NCBI GenBank assembly: GCA_963576735.1
Contig: OY755173.1
Location: forward strand, 8,402,873-8,466,872
Reading direction: 5' to 3'
Length of the DNA: 64,000 bases
DNA from: Bedellia somnulentella
Taxonomy: Eukaryota > Arthropoda > Insecta > Lepidoptera > Bedelliidae
Numbering within the stretch: the stretch's first letter is position 1; every line of letters starts with the position of its first letter. Positions 36,066-49,149 of the stretch are shown one piece after another. A program made the position numbers and the translations under genes. Under the pieces are notes generated by a model, which was not told the origin of the DNA, did no database searches, and saw only the letters and a list, made by a program, of their open reading frames with translations.

Positions 36066-36250
36066 TACAATTCTTTCACATTTCTTCCTTTAAGGTATTT
36101 TGGGGCGATGTGGCTTCACATTAAATACATCATATCCACGATGCCATCATTAACCATCACCTATTTTTCATGAATTTTAAAAAGTAGCTAATTTCAATTC
36201 TAAAGCTCTGACTACCGCTTTTTAGGGATTTATAGCCGTTACTTTATATA
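36066..36250 (+). mobile_element. Family B-like 3' part, diverged
   Basis: CACATTTCTTCC, TTTTGGGGCGATGTGGCTTC, ATTCTAAAGCTCTGACTACC and GGGATTTATAGCCGTTAC follow family B in the sense direction, with internal deletions. It is contiguous with the LINE fragment just upstream. Confidence 0.6.
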
Positions 36251-36959
36251 TAAAAATCTTACCATACCATAAATTTAATGTAAATAAAACCTTTTTTTGT
36301 TGTTTGCGTAAATCTATTTAATGTCAATAAGTTACATTGTTATTATTTCTAGTTAACTTAACAATTGATACTATATTAACTGTGCAAGAAAAATATAGAG
36401 GGCAAATAATTACAAAAACTAATCAACTAATAGCGATTCTGAGGAAGAGGGTGCTTAGAAAACTTCTATTTCGTGATGGAATTGAGAATCACGCTCTGTG
36501 AATATTTAAGATCAGTCTCAAGAGGACCGGGAATCGCTGAAAATACTTGATGAGCTGTATAGTTAGTCTTGCGTTGGTACTTACTTCACTAAAATGCCTT
36601 ATTTTATTTCAAGGCCTACTGAACCACTTTCTATATTATTTACATACTGCTTATTACTTGAAGTTCTAACACTACACAAAAATAAAGTTTACAAAAATAT
36701 GGCTTGTACTGCTTTTAAATCCTGTCCGTCATAAAACCCATAATCAGCTAGCAGTGTTAGTGTGCAGAACTCAAATAACGGTTATGGTTATGTTAAGGTT
36801 TAACCATCAAGTGTATTTATCATAAATCAAATTTTGATCATGATATTTTGTCTTAAGAGATAAGAGTTTTATAAAATAACTTAAATTATTTTTTCCTCTA
36901 TTTCAAATAATTCAATGAAGAAAAATAAACAATTGAACATAAAAGCACAGCTAAAAAGG

Positions 36960-37130
36960 GTAAAAGAAATGAGCAGTTCGCCATTTTTTCCAAACGTCAA
37001 ACAGTAGGCCTCTTGGTGGGGTTCGCACGCCGCGCCGACATTCCACCCCGTCTGGATCGTTCCTTTTTTAAATTTCTCGTAACAAGCCAATAAATCTGAG
37101 CACATTTTTCTCTGCCCGAAACGGAACCCT
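36960..37130. promoter_or_regulatory. Candidate conserved non-coding block
   Basis: A GC-elevated patch (GTTCGCACGCCGCGCCGACA, CCACCCCGTCTGGATCG) in otherwise AT-rich DNA. A short minus-strand frame crossing it has no family resemblance. Confidence 0.2.
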
Positions 37131-37805
37131 CGGAAAAAGGCTTAACGTGATTACAGCCAAATTTACTTAACACCTAACATATTAAACCCGCTAATAAGGA
37201 TCTCAAATTTAATTTTCTTTATATAGAACCCGTATCCTGCTATTTCGAGCCCATTTTAATTTAATAATTGAAGCAAATTGGGTCTTGTGCAAATTTTATT
37301 ATGTTAATTGGATTTCGAATCACAATGATTAATATTGAAATAGAAGGAAGGCCAATGATGCAGACTTACCATCTGAGCTAAAAATACTTCTTTTAGTAAA
37401 CGCAAAGCTAATAGAACTAATTACACAGAAATGAGTGAGGTTGATTCTTTTTGAAAAATGTCTCATTCTCTGTACATAATGTGTATGTTTTATAACCGTG
37501 TCTTCACATATAGTGGTGGAGATTATTAGTATAATCTGAAATTTTCTAAATATTTCAGCATACACTGAGGCAAATTTCAATTAATAGGATCCCTTGTTGT
37601 GAAGTCAACGACTTGGAGCCAAAGGATATCAATCATTGAAGAAGGTACAATAAACCTGAAACCAATATTTTTGTATATATATTATAATGACAAATTTAAC
37701 AGCTAAAAAAAAACTTAAAAAGCAATTCGTGCACATTTGTGTTATCTTTGTAACCAAGTCCTTAAATTAATGTCATTAGCTAAGCTATGAGTTTGCGCCG
37801 AACAT

Positions 37806-38055
37806 ACACACATACATACATATACTCACGGCTATAAATCCATTTAAGGGGTAGCCAGAGCTAGGGAATTAGAAATTCCTCAGCCATCTTTGAAAGTTGC
37901 GTGGGGAAAAGATGGTGAAATAAAGGATGTCGGTGATGGGTCTCCAACCGCATCGCCCAAAAATCCCTTAAAAGCCCCAATACCGTTAGTCGCCTCTTAC
38001 GTACATCCACCGCAAGAAATGGAGTAGTGCTATTCTAACCCGACACTACACAGCA
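37806..38055 (-). mobile_element. Family B, full length
   Basis: Antisense copy from CATACATACATATACTCACG to CCGACACTACACAGC, close to consensus throughout. Confidence 0.88.
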
Positions 38056-38059
38056 CAAT

Positions 38060-40700
38060 CATGTATAAACGCGTTTTTTTATTTTCAGAGATTGTACGTT
38101 GCATTGTTAGTTTAATTTGGTAATTTTCTTAAATTAAAGACTATAACTTATAAGAGACATTATTAATAACAAACGAGAGATTTGGGACAAAATTAAGTTT
38201 GATTTTGAAAAATTTTGTGGTATACCTCTCTTACAGTAATACAATTATTACAGGAATTAAACAAATCAAATAATTAGGTTATTGTTCGTTAGTTGTGTAC
38301 ACAAACAGTGGGTAATCGAGTCAACGCAGTATGGGTGGAGGGTCACAGTAACTTTGGGACAATAGTCCTCAAACTTTGAATGTATTTTATAACATAAGTA
38401 TATCACGAAAGTTTCAATGCAGAGTTTTGTAGTAGGAAACAAAAATAAGGAGTGTATTTAGCCACTATTTAAAACTTAAAAAAACCTTTTTTGTATATTT
38501 TGTATGTTCTCTTTATACCCTACTTTTGTTGTACACTTGTTTTTGTATGACATTTTGGTTTAGCACTACTGTATTTTGTTAATTTGTATTACAATTTTGC
38601 TTCCAAAAAATGTTTATATGGCCCTTAGGATGCCAATATTCTCAATGCTGTATCGTTCGTAAGCCACCCAGGATGTAAAGGTACTAACTTCAAAAGTCAT
38701 TTGAAATATATACAAAAAAAATATTAACATTACATTTCACCTTTTATAGGTTGCCGTATTTGTTAACTTTAATACACCAGCTTCATTATGCTGAAATATT
38801 TCACGAAGTGTGTTTTCGGCTAGCTGCGAAGTCTGTACAATGAACACAAAGCACAGCAAACAACGTTTTAAGTGTTATTACAAAAGTGAAATCTGCAAAG
38901 TTGTTGGTAAAACAAGTGCTCCATTATGTTAATTGTTTAATTTGTCGGCAAGCTACTTACATGCGTTCATCACATCACGTGATAATTGCACTCACACTAA
39001 TTGAATATTTATAGAGGGAGTATTTCAAATGTTTGTTACTATTTATACACATCCTCGTTTAAGTTATTATGGACAACTTATTTGAATGTCTTTAGTATTG
39101 GTTTTTTTTTTCAAATTAAATATTTGAAGTAGGATAAAAAACTTATTTATCACAGACATATTTATGCTCCGAAATATAAATCGTCGAATAAACTAAAATA
39201 ATAAATCATTTATAAATATTGCCAAAAAAAAACTTTACATATTAAACCATCATGTAAATCAATCACTTTCCAGACATAAGCTACCTAGAGCCTTCATAAT
39301 CCGAATGCAAATAAATTTCACTTCAGTACAACACTCTTAAGACTATGTGGCCTTATTACAAATTCACTTTGGCCAGGATGGGTGTCGGTCGTAAATAATC
39401 CTGGCCATTAGCGAAATCTGCCACGTGGGCCTCCCCCCGCCCCTTAGACCCCTAATTCTGTTTACTAATTACATATCAATACCGGTTACCTTTGAGCAGA
39501 CTTAAGATCTGGGTAAGGTTGCGAGATTTCAAGTACGATTTGCTCGCTATTCATATCCGCACAATTTTATTCGTTTATTTTGTTTTTAATACATCTGTGA
39601 TGACCATTAAGCTTAGTAAGTAAAGCATTACATACTATTATAAAAATTGGCTCTACTATTAAAAAACTCGAATGAGTTCTATACATATCTCGAATGAGTT
39701 TAACGTTGTTTTGAGAATAATAATTGCAATTAAATTAATCACCAATTGCGTAGTAAAGGTCAAAGCCAATTTTTTTTAATAGTTTAGATAAAAGATCGCA
39801 AAGTATTAAATCAAGAACAATACGAGACTAACGAACTTTGCTAAAATTTACCCAATGCTAAACATTTGCAGCAAACAATGCTTTTAATATATCCATCATA
39901 ATTTAATATTGTAGTGATTTTAATATATCTCCTAGCACTCTAAGACCTAGAATATAAAAAAAAACTTTTTTTAGAATATTATCTTTTCACATGGTGTGTA
40001 TGTAATACAAATCACAACATGTCAAAATAGTATATCTATTATACAAAACGTTTCAAAACGTATAAGTATTATAAATTATGAGTATCTGTCATTACATTGC
40101 CACATTAATTATTACTATCCCGCAAGTAACAACTGGCGAACAGAAGGTGCTGGCAATACGTCACTGCAAATATGGAATATTACGAAAACACTTATTCCAA
40201 AATTTATGTACCAAGAGGGTAGTGGTAATAAATCTAGGTGAAGTGATTTCGTACAAAGTGAGCTCCTCGACCTCGGACATCCATCTACTGAGCCCGCTGA
40301 AGCCAATAATTCCTGGAGATCGTTCCGCTTTTACTACAAACGTAGCGACAACCTAGTTTCAGAGATTTATCAAATTGATAAGAGTAGTGATATTCTCTTT
40401 GCAAAGTTTCAGGAGATTCTTGTCCAGTGCTGATTAGGTTAGGGTATGTATTAAATTCATATTGATAACACTAAAAACACATGAAAAAATTATGATGTCG
40501 TGTACAACGAATGATGTTGTAATGTGTTTACAACCTTTATAATGTAAGGTTTTCTTTATTTTCATAGTACAATTTCATTTCAATTATCCTGAACAATGGT
40601 AAGCCAAAACTTTTAGTAAAATAATATCTTAGTGTATTTTAATAAATAATCATTATATTTTAAGATTTTATATAACGTTGGAATGCTTTTTAAATGTATA
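38060..40700. other. Non-coding stretch, no gene seen
   Basis: AT-rich DNA with one GC-elevated patch (39340-39500) containing a 10 bp inverted repeat. Overlapping short frames at about 40000-40350 have no recognisable product. Confidence 0.5.
39340..39500. promoter_or_regulatory. Candidate regulatory block with 10 bp inverted repeat
   Basis: TGGCCAGGAT (39370) and ATCCTGGCCA (39398) are perfect inverted arms separated by 18 bases. They are followed by GCCACGTGGGCC and TAATTCTG / CTAATTAC sites. The dyad could be a dimer binding site or a stem; function is inferred. Confidence 0.3.
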
Positions 40701-40707
40701 AAATTTT

Positions 40708-40840
40708 ATTTAGCCAGCGCTGACGGTTTAATATTATTTTGCCCACTTTTGAAAGTTTTGTGAGAAAAATATTAGAAAATATGGGATGATGAGTGCAGTC
40801 ACAATTACCTAAAAAGCTCCAACCCCTAATTATGTAAATA
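40708..40840 (-). mobile_element. Family B remnant
   Basis: TAGCCAGCGCTGACGG, TTTTGCCCACTTTTGAAAG and AATTACCTAAAAAGCTCCAA recall the antisense family B; ends not identifiable. Confidence 0.4.
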
Positions 40841-42413
40841 GTTACATAACCTTCCAAATTCTCTTTATAAAATAGATACAAAGCCACACCGCGCGTGGTG
40901 TGTTCGACCTCAATGTAGCTAAAGTTAATCTATAAATCAAGAAGTGGAACTATTTCGTAATTAGATCGCATTTAAGACCCCAACACCTTCTCAGAAGGAT
41001 CGCCTTCTCTCAAAGGGACCCAAGGTAAAGGCTCCATTGCTTTCAAGTACCTCTTTAACGGCTAATATCCTTGGTAAATGGATCTCAAATATTTTGCTCC
41101 ATAACCATTAGAACAGAACGATCTTATCATGTTTATTGCTTTCTGGTGAATTGTGGACTAAGGTAGCATCCAGAGTTGTATTTCGCTAATGTAAACATTA
41201 AGGTTACGGTTGGTATTACATTATTTTTAATGGATTTAATAACTGATTATCAATAAAATGCATTTTGTATTTCATCCCAATCGTGTATGTATATTTAATG
41301 AAATATTTATCCTAAACGAGAGTGCTTTTATTTTACTTAGAAATAGGAAATGATTTTTATACTTTAAGTTCATCATGTAATGATGAAATAGTTTAAAGAT
41401 TTCAACTAATATAGTACTTTCAAATAAAAACAATATTGTGCAGGAGTATTTGTTATAGAAATAGACAGGTTTTAATGCTCAAATAAGTAAATATTATTTA
41501 CTAGAACCTGCTTCAAAAGATTTAATGACAAAATATCACACAAGGTAACTTAGTTAGCAGAATAGGTGTAATACGTCCATTATGATATATGTACAGAACT
41601 TGGTAGCTAATAAACGTTTGTTAGTATTATCAAAGAGCTTGAACAAAACATTTATTATTTCGGAAGTTATCGTTGTAATTATACCAAAATATATATTACC
41701 AGGAATAAAAAATCCTCTTAAATGGGACGAGATTCTTTTATTCGCATTATGCTGTGATGTTTGTGTACTTAATATGTTTTAATGAGTTGATCCTATTACC
41801 TTGCGCAGGTAACAATGGAAGCGTTCTGCCCTCTGAAGAGATTACAATTTTATTTCGCCTCCATATTTAAAAGTATCATAGCGTTCAAGCTACATTGTGT
41901 TTCATTAGACGATTATGAGTAAAAAATGTTCGGAATAAAATTATATTCTTTTAAAACCAAAATATAGATAATGTTTTTAAGGGTTTGTCGTCATAAGAAT
42001 AACGAATATGGAATTTATAATCATGTTTGTACTACCATTCACATCGGTTATATATGTAAATTTTTCCTATGTAATTTGTTAAGACATATCAAAGATAGTC
42101 AACATCTATACAAACTTACGAGCAATAAACAAACCTGAGTTCTTTGAAATTTTGTCTTCCATATTCCTATCATGTAATTTATATAGTAAGAGTATTACCT
42201 CGGTAACGTGTAAGGCGATAGTAAGAAGTGTCCAGTCTTGTAGAGTTTCCTCTCGCAATAAGCAAGTGTTGTCACTCATTAACTTAATAAGTTTTACTTT
42301 GTCCTCTACAATAAACTGTCTTAGAGATAAATCTTTGCTACAGGGTGTTCAAATAATGAAAAAGGTTCACAGAAACTATACCTATAATGTTATTTAATTG
42401 ATTTTGAAATATA

Positions 42414-42486
42414 CATACATATACTCACGGCTATAAATCCTTAGAAGGGGTAGCCAGAGGAAAGGAATTAGGAATTATTATTAGGA
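42414..42486 (-). mobile_element. Family B, 5'-truncated with target duplication
   Basis: Only the 3' tail end remains: ACTCACGGCTATAAATCCTT then AGAAGGGGTAGCCAGAGG. ATTTTGAAATATA (42401-42413) and ATTTTCAAATATA (42487-42499) flank it with one mismatch. Confidence 0.78.
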
Positions 42487-43249
42487 ATTTTCAAATATAT
42501 GACAGTATAAATAACAATTCAATACGTTATTTTATTTGATTGTGATAGATCTGAATCCGATGTTGGGAACCACATAGCGATTTTTTTTCTTTTTACATAG
42601 TTGGAGCATTTAAATTGCAGACAACTTTTTCTGACAGAATTATTGCAAAACGTTTGATATTTTTATACTCAAAATACTCGTAAGAAAAAAAAAATACAGC
42701 GTTTTAACATCGGTCGGCTATAATTTTACTCATTGTCAAAAATAAAAAAAAACAATTTTGAATGTTGCCAATTTCAAATATTAATACTCGTTATAGCTAC
42801 TGAAAAAGATTAAATTCACTATCGGTAATTTTTCATAAATAAATTAGTAAGGTACTAACAGAATCGTATACACTACTCAGTCTCGTCCTGTATAGCACCA
42901 TACGTTAGCCCCAATATAAACAAGTCGGCGGTCCTAATGCTTCCTAATCAGCCAGCTCGGCTCCTCGACACATGACGTCATTTTATGAAGATCCACAATA
43001 AGCTGCGACTATGCGGCCATTTGCGGCTTACTCTAATATGAAAACGTTGTTGATGTAGGAAAATGTATTGGTTGCGGTAATTTGTCGAGGAATTTCGTTT
43101 TGTTGAATATTATATCTTATATATGATAAGTACACTTATATGATAAATAGTTTTTTATGACACAAACATTAGGTACGGCTACTACCCAAAATGTCGCGTG
43201 GTCACGTCATTATATTTTATTGTAATACGCAGCACTATTATTCTTTCAT

Positions 43250-43443
43250 TCATTCCAAAGAAACAATTCAGAATCGGAAATTACTTCACCACTTTTGCAA
43301 GTAAAGTAGAGGATAGATTGTTAAATATAGGCTGGCTGGCGATAGGTGTCCAGCCACATCCCAACAATCACTTCAAAAGCCCCAAAACCCTTAGTCGTCT
43401 CTTACCACATCCGGTGTAATCATCGGTTGGAGCTATTCGAAGT
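43250..43443 (-). mobile_element. Family B, degraded
   Basis: ACTTCACCACTTTTGCAAG, GGTGTCCAGCCACATCCC, AACAATCACTTCAAAAGCC and CTTAGTCGTCTCTTACCAC mark the antisense copy. Both ends are eroded. Confidence 0.55.
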
Positions 43444-43769
43444 ACTCTCTTCTCATACAGTTATTTCATGTACTCTTTTTATCATATAAATATTTCTCAT
43501 ACACTTTTACTTAACCAAGTTACAGATACTAGCAATTTGATGTTATGTAAAATTATATCTGATAATATATTTTCAACAATCGTTACTTACAATTTAAGTG
43601 CGGCTTAATACAGTAATATTAGATTAGGGATTCGGTATTTTATATTCACATCACTGTTATGTTATGTACAATGTATAAGTACTTATTTCTCACATAAAAC
43701 ACACACAACCTTGTAACAACATAAGTAGTTAATATGTTCTCCCTACATGAATATTGGAAGGCAAAACAT

Positions 43770-43925
43770 TAGTCTATTACTGTTATTAGGGCTGTCCTCA
43801 TCCATTGGGGTTAATGAGCGTAATGAGGATGAGGAACAGGACATGACAGCCAAGTGAGCCCCGGTGCGAGTTGCGCTGAACTTGTTAGCCAATCCGCTTA
43901 TCTTTTTGTTCGGCACGCAACTTAC
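43770..43925. promoter_or_regulatory. Candidate conserved non-coding block
   Basis: CATTGGGGTTAATGAGCG, AGGACATGACAGCCAAG and GAGCCCCGGTGCGAGTTG are GC-elevated, with a TAATGAGCGTAATGAG direct repeat. No ORF. Confidence 0.3.
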
Positions 43926-44339
43926 AAATGTACGAGAATTGGAATAGATAGAATAATTTAGGAGATAAAAGTACTTATACAGATATTTATACTTGCCTGT
44001 TATCTTTATAGTTTTACAAACGTATGTCTTTTATTAATCACCATGTAACGTAGTGTCTGTTTAAAATATTACAATACTAACTTATTGCCTGGACGTCGTA
44101 GGCACTTAAGTATATTTAGGATTATATAGGATTGGAGTAAGTATGTTTACAAGGCTCAATTCATTAAAAAAATATGTAAAATATAAATAAATGCAATGGT
44201 AATTTTCTATTATTGCACAATTATTATTAGTCTATTGAATCTGAATTATTGTTGATAACCAATATATATATAGTAACATTATGAAACTGGCTTAACCATG
44301 TTCGTAATTAAAAGTATATTTCGAAGCTGTTTAGTTAAC

Positions 44340-44520
44340 ACAACGTCACGTTACTGACTGATGAGACACATTGTCCACATATTGCGGGCACATTAAGGGC
44401 GGTAGAAGAAGTTACGAGGCCGCGAATGGCCCTTAATGACGGAGGTCGCACTTCTCACAATAAAGTACTTGTGTGGATCTGCCCCCGGTCCCGCGGGACA
44501 CCCCTAGTAATGTACTCGTG
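44340..44520. promoter_or_regulatory. Candidate conserved non-coding block
   Basis: GGCACATTAAGGGCGG and GGCCCTTAATGACGG form partly inverted TTAAGGGC sites, with GTTACGAGGCCGCGAATGG between. GC-elevated, no ORF, homeodomain-like TTAAT cores. Function inferred. Confidence 0.35.
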
Positions 44521-44799
44521 TTGAAAAATTATGACTTGTTGTGACTAAGAGGAATACGTGCTATAACAATTTCATGGGAAAATAAAACTTTTGACTTTTT
44601 CATGCTATATCTTTCTAAGGTTACCAACGGGAAACAATATCTTAAAGTTAAAATTAATAACTTACATTTAATTTTGAAATACAAAATAAAATACGCAATA
44701 CATTTGTTGTTTGATATTAAACATGAAGGACCCAAATATATGAATACATTTTAATCCTTGCATAATCGTTCATTAGAAACATTGCGACTATAAATCCCT

Positions 44800-45170
44800 C
44801 TGGATACTTACCCCGTTTGAACAGGTCAGTTCATCTAATAGCGCATATAAGCAGAGCTTGCACTAATTAAAAGCGATCGTGAGATAGTCGCCAACGCAGC
44901 GAATCGTATCCGGGCTGCCCAGAGTTATGATTACGTCAAATCGGCAAGATAACTGTGCGTATTTACTTTGATTCTCGTCGTTAAAAGTTCGGGCCGAAGG
45001 GAGAGGGCCCATCGTTAGGACCCCTAATGGCTACCATTTGTCTTGTCCGGCCGCTAGTTGTGCCGTGCTAATGAAATTATTGCCGCAACTATACTAAGGT
45101 TATAAATACAAGTGAAAGGCTCGACCGGACGCCACCTTGTTTCCTACTAATGGACCGGTCAAACTGTAAA
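44800..45170. promoter_or_regulatory. Candidate enhancer-like non-coding block
   Basis: About 370 bp of mixed-composition sequence with TAATAG, CTAATTAAAAG, CCTAATGG and GCTAATGAAATTAT cores and GC-rich spacers (GGGCCGAAGGGAGAGGGCCC, GTCCGGCCGCTAG). No frame of note. It has the texture of a deeply conserved developmental enhancer, but conservation cannot be tested here. Confidence 0.35.
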
Positions 45171-45419
45171 CTGTGTTACCAATGAAATTACAATTAGGGA
45201 AGGGATAAAAATATTTTAGGGTCGGAACTTACATATACGCACATCCTATAAATTTGGGTTGCATTAACAAAGTGTAAGTTGTAAATTGTGAGAACAAAAC
45301 AATTTTGTAATATTTGTGCGTCAACAGATTTCGGTGAGCCATATGACACTTCCAAATGAGTTTAAGAGTGCAAACTTGTGAGATATAAACACAATAAAAG
45401 GACGTGTTCGCTGTGATTT

Positions 45420-45630
45420 GGAGAATGTCTCGGCTTGCAAGAATGCCAGCTGCCTCGGACAATCAAAACTTTGCCCGACTGGAATTTTCTGCTTAACGTC
45501 CGGCGTTCTGTGTCGGACAGCGGGCCTGACCCAAGAACTCCTTCCACGAAACTGCTTCTAACACACATACCGTGTTTATGTTTCACAACACTCAGACAAA
45601 TACCGTTGGCACGTATGCTCACATTGCACA
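45420..45630. promoter_or_regulatory. Candidate conserved block, open on both strands
   Basis: A GC-elevated segment where frames stay open on both strands (67 codons plus, 89 minus). Such symmetry argues for composition rather than coding. It includes CGTCCGGCGTTC and TGTCGGACAGCG. Confidence 0.25.
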
Positions 45631-46554
45631 TGAGATGATAATATGTTAATATTATTTGGACTTGCTTATTATTTGCTGCGTATTGTCAACGTACGTATTA
45701 TTAACAACGGGCTGAAAAAGTAAATTCCGTTGTACATTTTTCACATTATTGTCGCTTAATACAATTAAGATATATTAATCGTCTTGTAAGCCACACATCA
45801 GTATTAATAATTTATTTTTTCTGATTATAACAAGAGTTTCTTTTGGGAACCCAAAAATATTTTTCATTTATGTGAGAAAAGTAAAAAATAAGAAATACAT
45901 AGTTAGAAAAAAACTTCCTTCGAAAACATATCTACAAGTTAGAATGCGGTCGGTAAAATAGAAAGCTGGAAAAGTATTTTATTGAAAGGTGTTCTTCCAT
46001 TGTGCATCCCTCTGTTCGACAAAGCACTCATCTTTACAAAAGGCCTAATCTTTCAGCGACATCAAACGAATACACAACCTGGATATTACACGCGTCATTT
46101 GAACATTCTCAAAGACATTCCGATGCTGGGGAAAAAATTAAAATTACAAATACAACACAATGGCTTGATAGAAAAGCAGTTTTACTGAAATATTTTGTCT
46201 AAATATAAAGTATTTTTATGTTTTTAACCATAATGTAATTAGGTTTTTCCTGTTTTATAATTAAATCGGTGATATGGTGTATGTTAGAATAAAGTTTATC
46301 TTAGTACTTAGTTTGAATAACGGTTACCCACACTCCTATGTTTTTTAGTAATAAAAATATTGTTTCGTGTTTTATTTTAAGAAAAATAGAAAATATTTTT
46401 TTTATGTTGTACTTTGTTACTTAATACCAAAAATACAAATATAATAGAAGTACTAGTTCTGTAAAATAATTTGAAATTCACAAATATCTCACCAAAACAA
46501 ACCAGATAATTCAATTCAGAAATAGATTTAGCGCCAAGAAAACAAATAGCCGTC

Positions 46555-46760
46555 ATAATTTGTGGCAAACCGTGCTGGTGTGATGGATCTCGGCGTAGGG
46601 CTTCATTGTGTGAGCTTCCACGTGGTTACCTCCACTCCCTTTGCACAGATTTTAAACGTATCCCGCCATTTTGTGCACCATTAGTCCTCGTGAAAGAAGC
46701 CGTGATTATGATTGATCACACGTTGCGGGCACAAAGCCGCGCCACTTGACTTGTTCGACG
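46555..46760. promoter_or_regulatory. Candidate conserved non-coding block
   Basis: Contains TGATTATGATTGATCACACG (a TGATTGAT site as bound by Exd/Hox pairs), CTTCCACGTGGTTACC (E-box) and CCGCCATTTTGTG (YY1/Pho-like). Site matches are seen; binding is inference. Confidence 0.35.
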
Positions 46761-47189
46761 AATCTTATGTGTGTTCTTAACTTATTCTTTCACGGTCTAT
46801 TATTGGAAATGATACGCTGATGTTTTGTTTATTTACTTTTGAATGTGGATTTGTTTAGTGATTCTAAAAAGGATTTTTTAATTATGGAACCAATTAAAGT
46901 AAGTGAAATATACATAGCAAAAAGATAATGCGTCCTTATTCTTCTGAGAAGCTCTTGAAATCTTATTTTAGTAGGCAGGGTCTATCGGCCAATACTCAGT
47001 TGAGTCCAGATAGATATAATTTTTATGTAATTCCTTACTTTTAAATTAATATGGACGAATATTTGTTTATATTTAATATTCAATACTATCAATGTTATAA
47101 ATGAATAAGTTAGCCGCATATAGATTGAGAATGCTACATTTCTGTATTCAGCTAACTAGTTTTACTAATATAATAGCCAGTGAGTCGTG

Positions 47190-47300
47190 CCGTTCGATAT
47201 AAAATATAGGAAGTTGGTGAGCGCTCCGCTGCGCCCATTGTCCCGATTCGATCGCGGCAGCATTCGAACCAAATCGAGAATGAACCTAGATTATTGGGAG
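47190..47300. promoter_or_regulatory. GC-elevated non-coding patch
   Basis: GAGCGCTCCGCTGCGCCC and GATTCGATCGCGGCAGC stand out from AT-rich surroundings; no ORF. Confidence 0.2.
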
Positions 47301-47669
47301 AACTTCGCCTTTCTGCATTAATTTCAATGCCGCTGTGTATTTTGTACTATTTCGAGAACATTGGTATTGCCAATCAGGAAACGGAGTATAGAATACGAAT
47401 TCCTAATAGAATTAAGTAAATACATGTTAAAGTTTGCTACATATATTTTCATAAGGGTAAATTCTGAACAACAGAATTATAATAATCGAATACTCTTTTA
47501 ATGGATGGCATAATTTTATCTATTCTCGATTAAAAAAGAAAACACCCGATATTTACTTTAAATATATTCCCAAGTAATTAAACTACTTTAAATAAATATT
47601 ACAATAATTCAGTACTAAACAATTCAGTTTCAGTTTCAACCGAATCTAGAGCGAAACGAAGCAATTATA

Positions 47670-47790
47670 AGTAGGTTGTCACGCACGAACAGGGTAGGAT
47701 GGGTCGCGCGACACAGTTACTTCCGCAGACGCATTGCACCCGCGGGACCGCCGTGCAAACCTGCTCGATACGACACGAACAACGGGAAAC
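47670..47790. promoter_or_regulatory. GC-elevated non-coding patch
   Basis: GATGGGTCGCGCGACACAG, CACCCGCGGGACCGCC. No ORF or repeat match. Confidence 0.2.
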
Positions 47791-48366
47791 AAAGACTTGT
47801 TTCACAAAAAAATAAAGTTTTAGAAACCCTATGATATTGACGGAGATAATTTAAAGTTTTCTTGGTTTTGGTCGTAAAATAAACTCCTTAATAAGATTGA
47901 CATTATTGGTTAAACTTGAAATTTCCATAGGCTTAAAAGATAGTTATCCTTTGTTTTAACACACAGAAAAATATGCTTTACCTTTTGTCATAATGAAAAT
48001 CGAGTGAAAATGTGGGGGAGCCCCTTTTTATCTTTATTTCCTCCAGATTTTGAAGTGAAAATGGGAATTATTTCACCAAGCAAGTTTTATTTTAGCTTCT
48101 TATGACCCTCATCATCAATAGCTGCGGTTTCAAGTATAGCAGTAAAATAAGTAAAAAATCAAGTAAATCCTGTCAGCGGCTTTATACTCACATCATAACG
48201 CAGCAAACTTGATAGTTCTAAGATTACTGGTAAGTTTCTGGCCGTATGGCCTGATAGTCATACAGTATTATTGACACTTCTGAGATTACTGAAATTTGAT
48301 TTCATAAGCCCAAACATAAGATTTTAACTATATTATCAATTAATTTATTATCAAAGAATAAAAAAG

Positions 48367-48478
48367 CATGTATGAGAAGAATGATGAATGTGACAGAAGC
48401 AAGAGAGATTTGCCTGGATAGTATAGTCTCTGCTTACCTCAGTGGGAACAATGGGCGTGAGCACAAGTAAGTATCAAT
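48367..48478 (+). mobile_element. LINE ORF2 C-terminal fragment
   Basis: The frame reads RRMMNVTEAREICLDS, jumps by a deletion to IVSAYLSGNNGREHK and stops. It is the same C-terminus as at 17345 with the middle lost. The tail is CAAGTAAGTAT rather than TATG. Confidence 0.75.
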
Positions 48479-49149
48479 TAATTATCCATATCCACATTAG
48501 TCACCTAAAAAACTCGTTGTTTTTTATTGCTTTCAATCAAAGTAAACAAGCAAAGACTTTTCAAACAGTGATAAAAAACCGTAGAGCCAATTTAATTTCC
48601 TCTGAAAAGGATCGTTTACCTAAATCGACCTGTACATAAAATTTTATTGATTCCCATATGAAATAGTTGGTGAAGTCGCGAAGTTCCCTGCATCATTAGA
48701 CTGTGTTTTATTGCGTGAACCCGATAAACAGTCGTTGCGTATCCGCTGAAAACATTACGGAATATTAGTTTCTTGTCTTATTGCCTATTATTATGGTTTA
48801 TTGGAGACAATTAACTGTTATTGTTAGCGATTTGTACTTTTTAGAAAGTATAATTAAGTCACCCATGGAAAAATCAAAGAGAGCCAAAGAGTTTTTGAGA
48901 AGTCTGTGAGCGACAAAAAAACATCGTGATAGTTGCCGGTAGTTGATGAATAAGAATGGAAAGTATCCTTTCTTATTGAGTAAGCAACCGAAGTCAAATA
49001 GCAGAGAACAAAGAAAACGCTTGATGTACTAAACACCAAATTTTATCCCTACCCGTGTTACATCACTATTACTTATCAAGTAGTTTGAAATAATGGCGAA
49101 ACTATTGGAATTATTGATTTATTTATTGTGGCGCTATTAATTCTTATTC

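Noticed and set aside
45362..45638. Possible exon at 45.4-45.6 kb
   Set aside because: Both strands are open and neither frame shows a recognisable family, so it was treated as a non-coding GC-elevated block.
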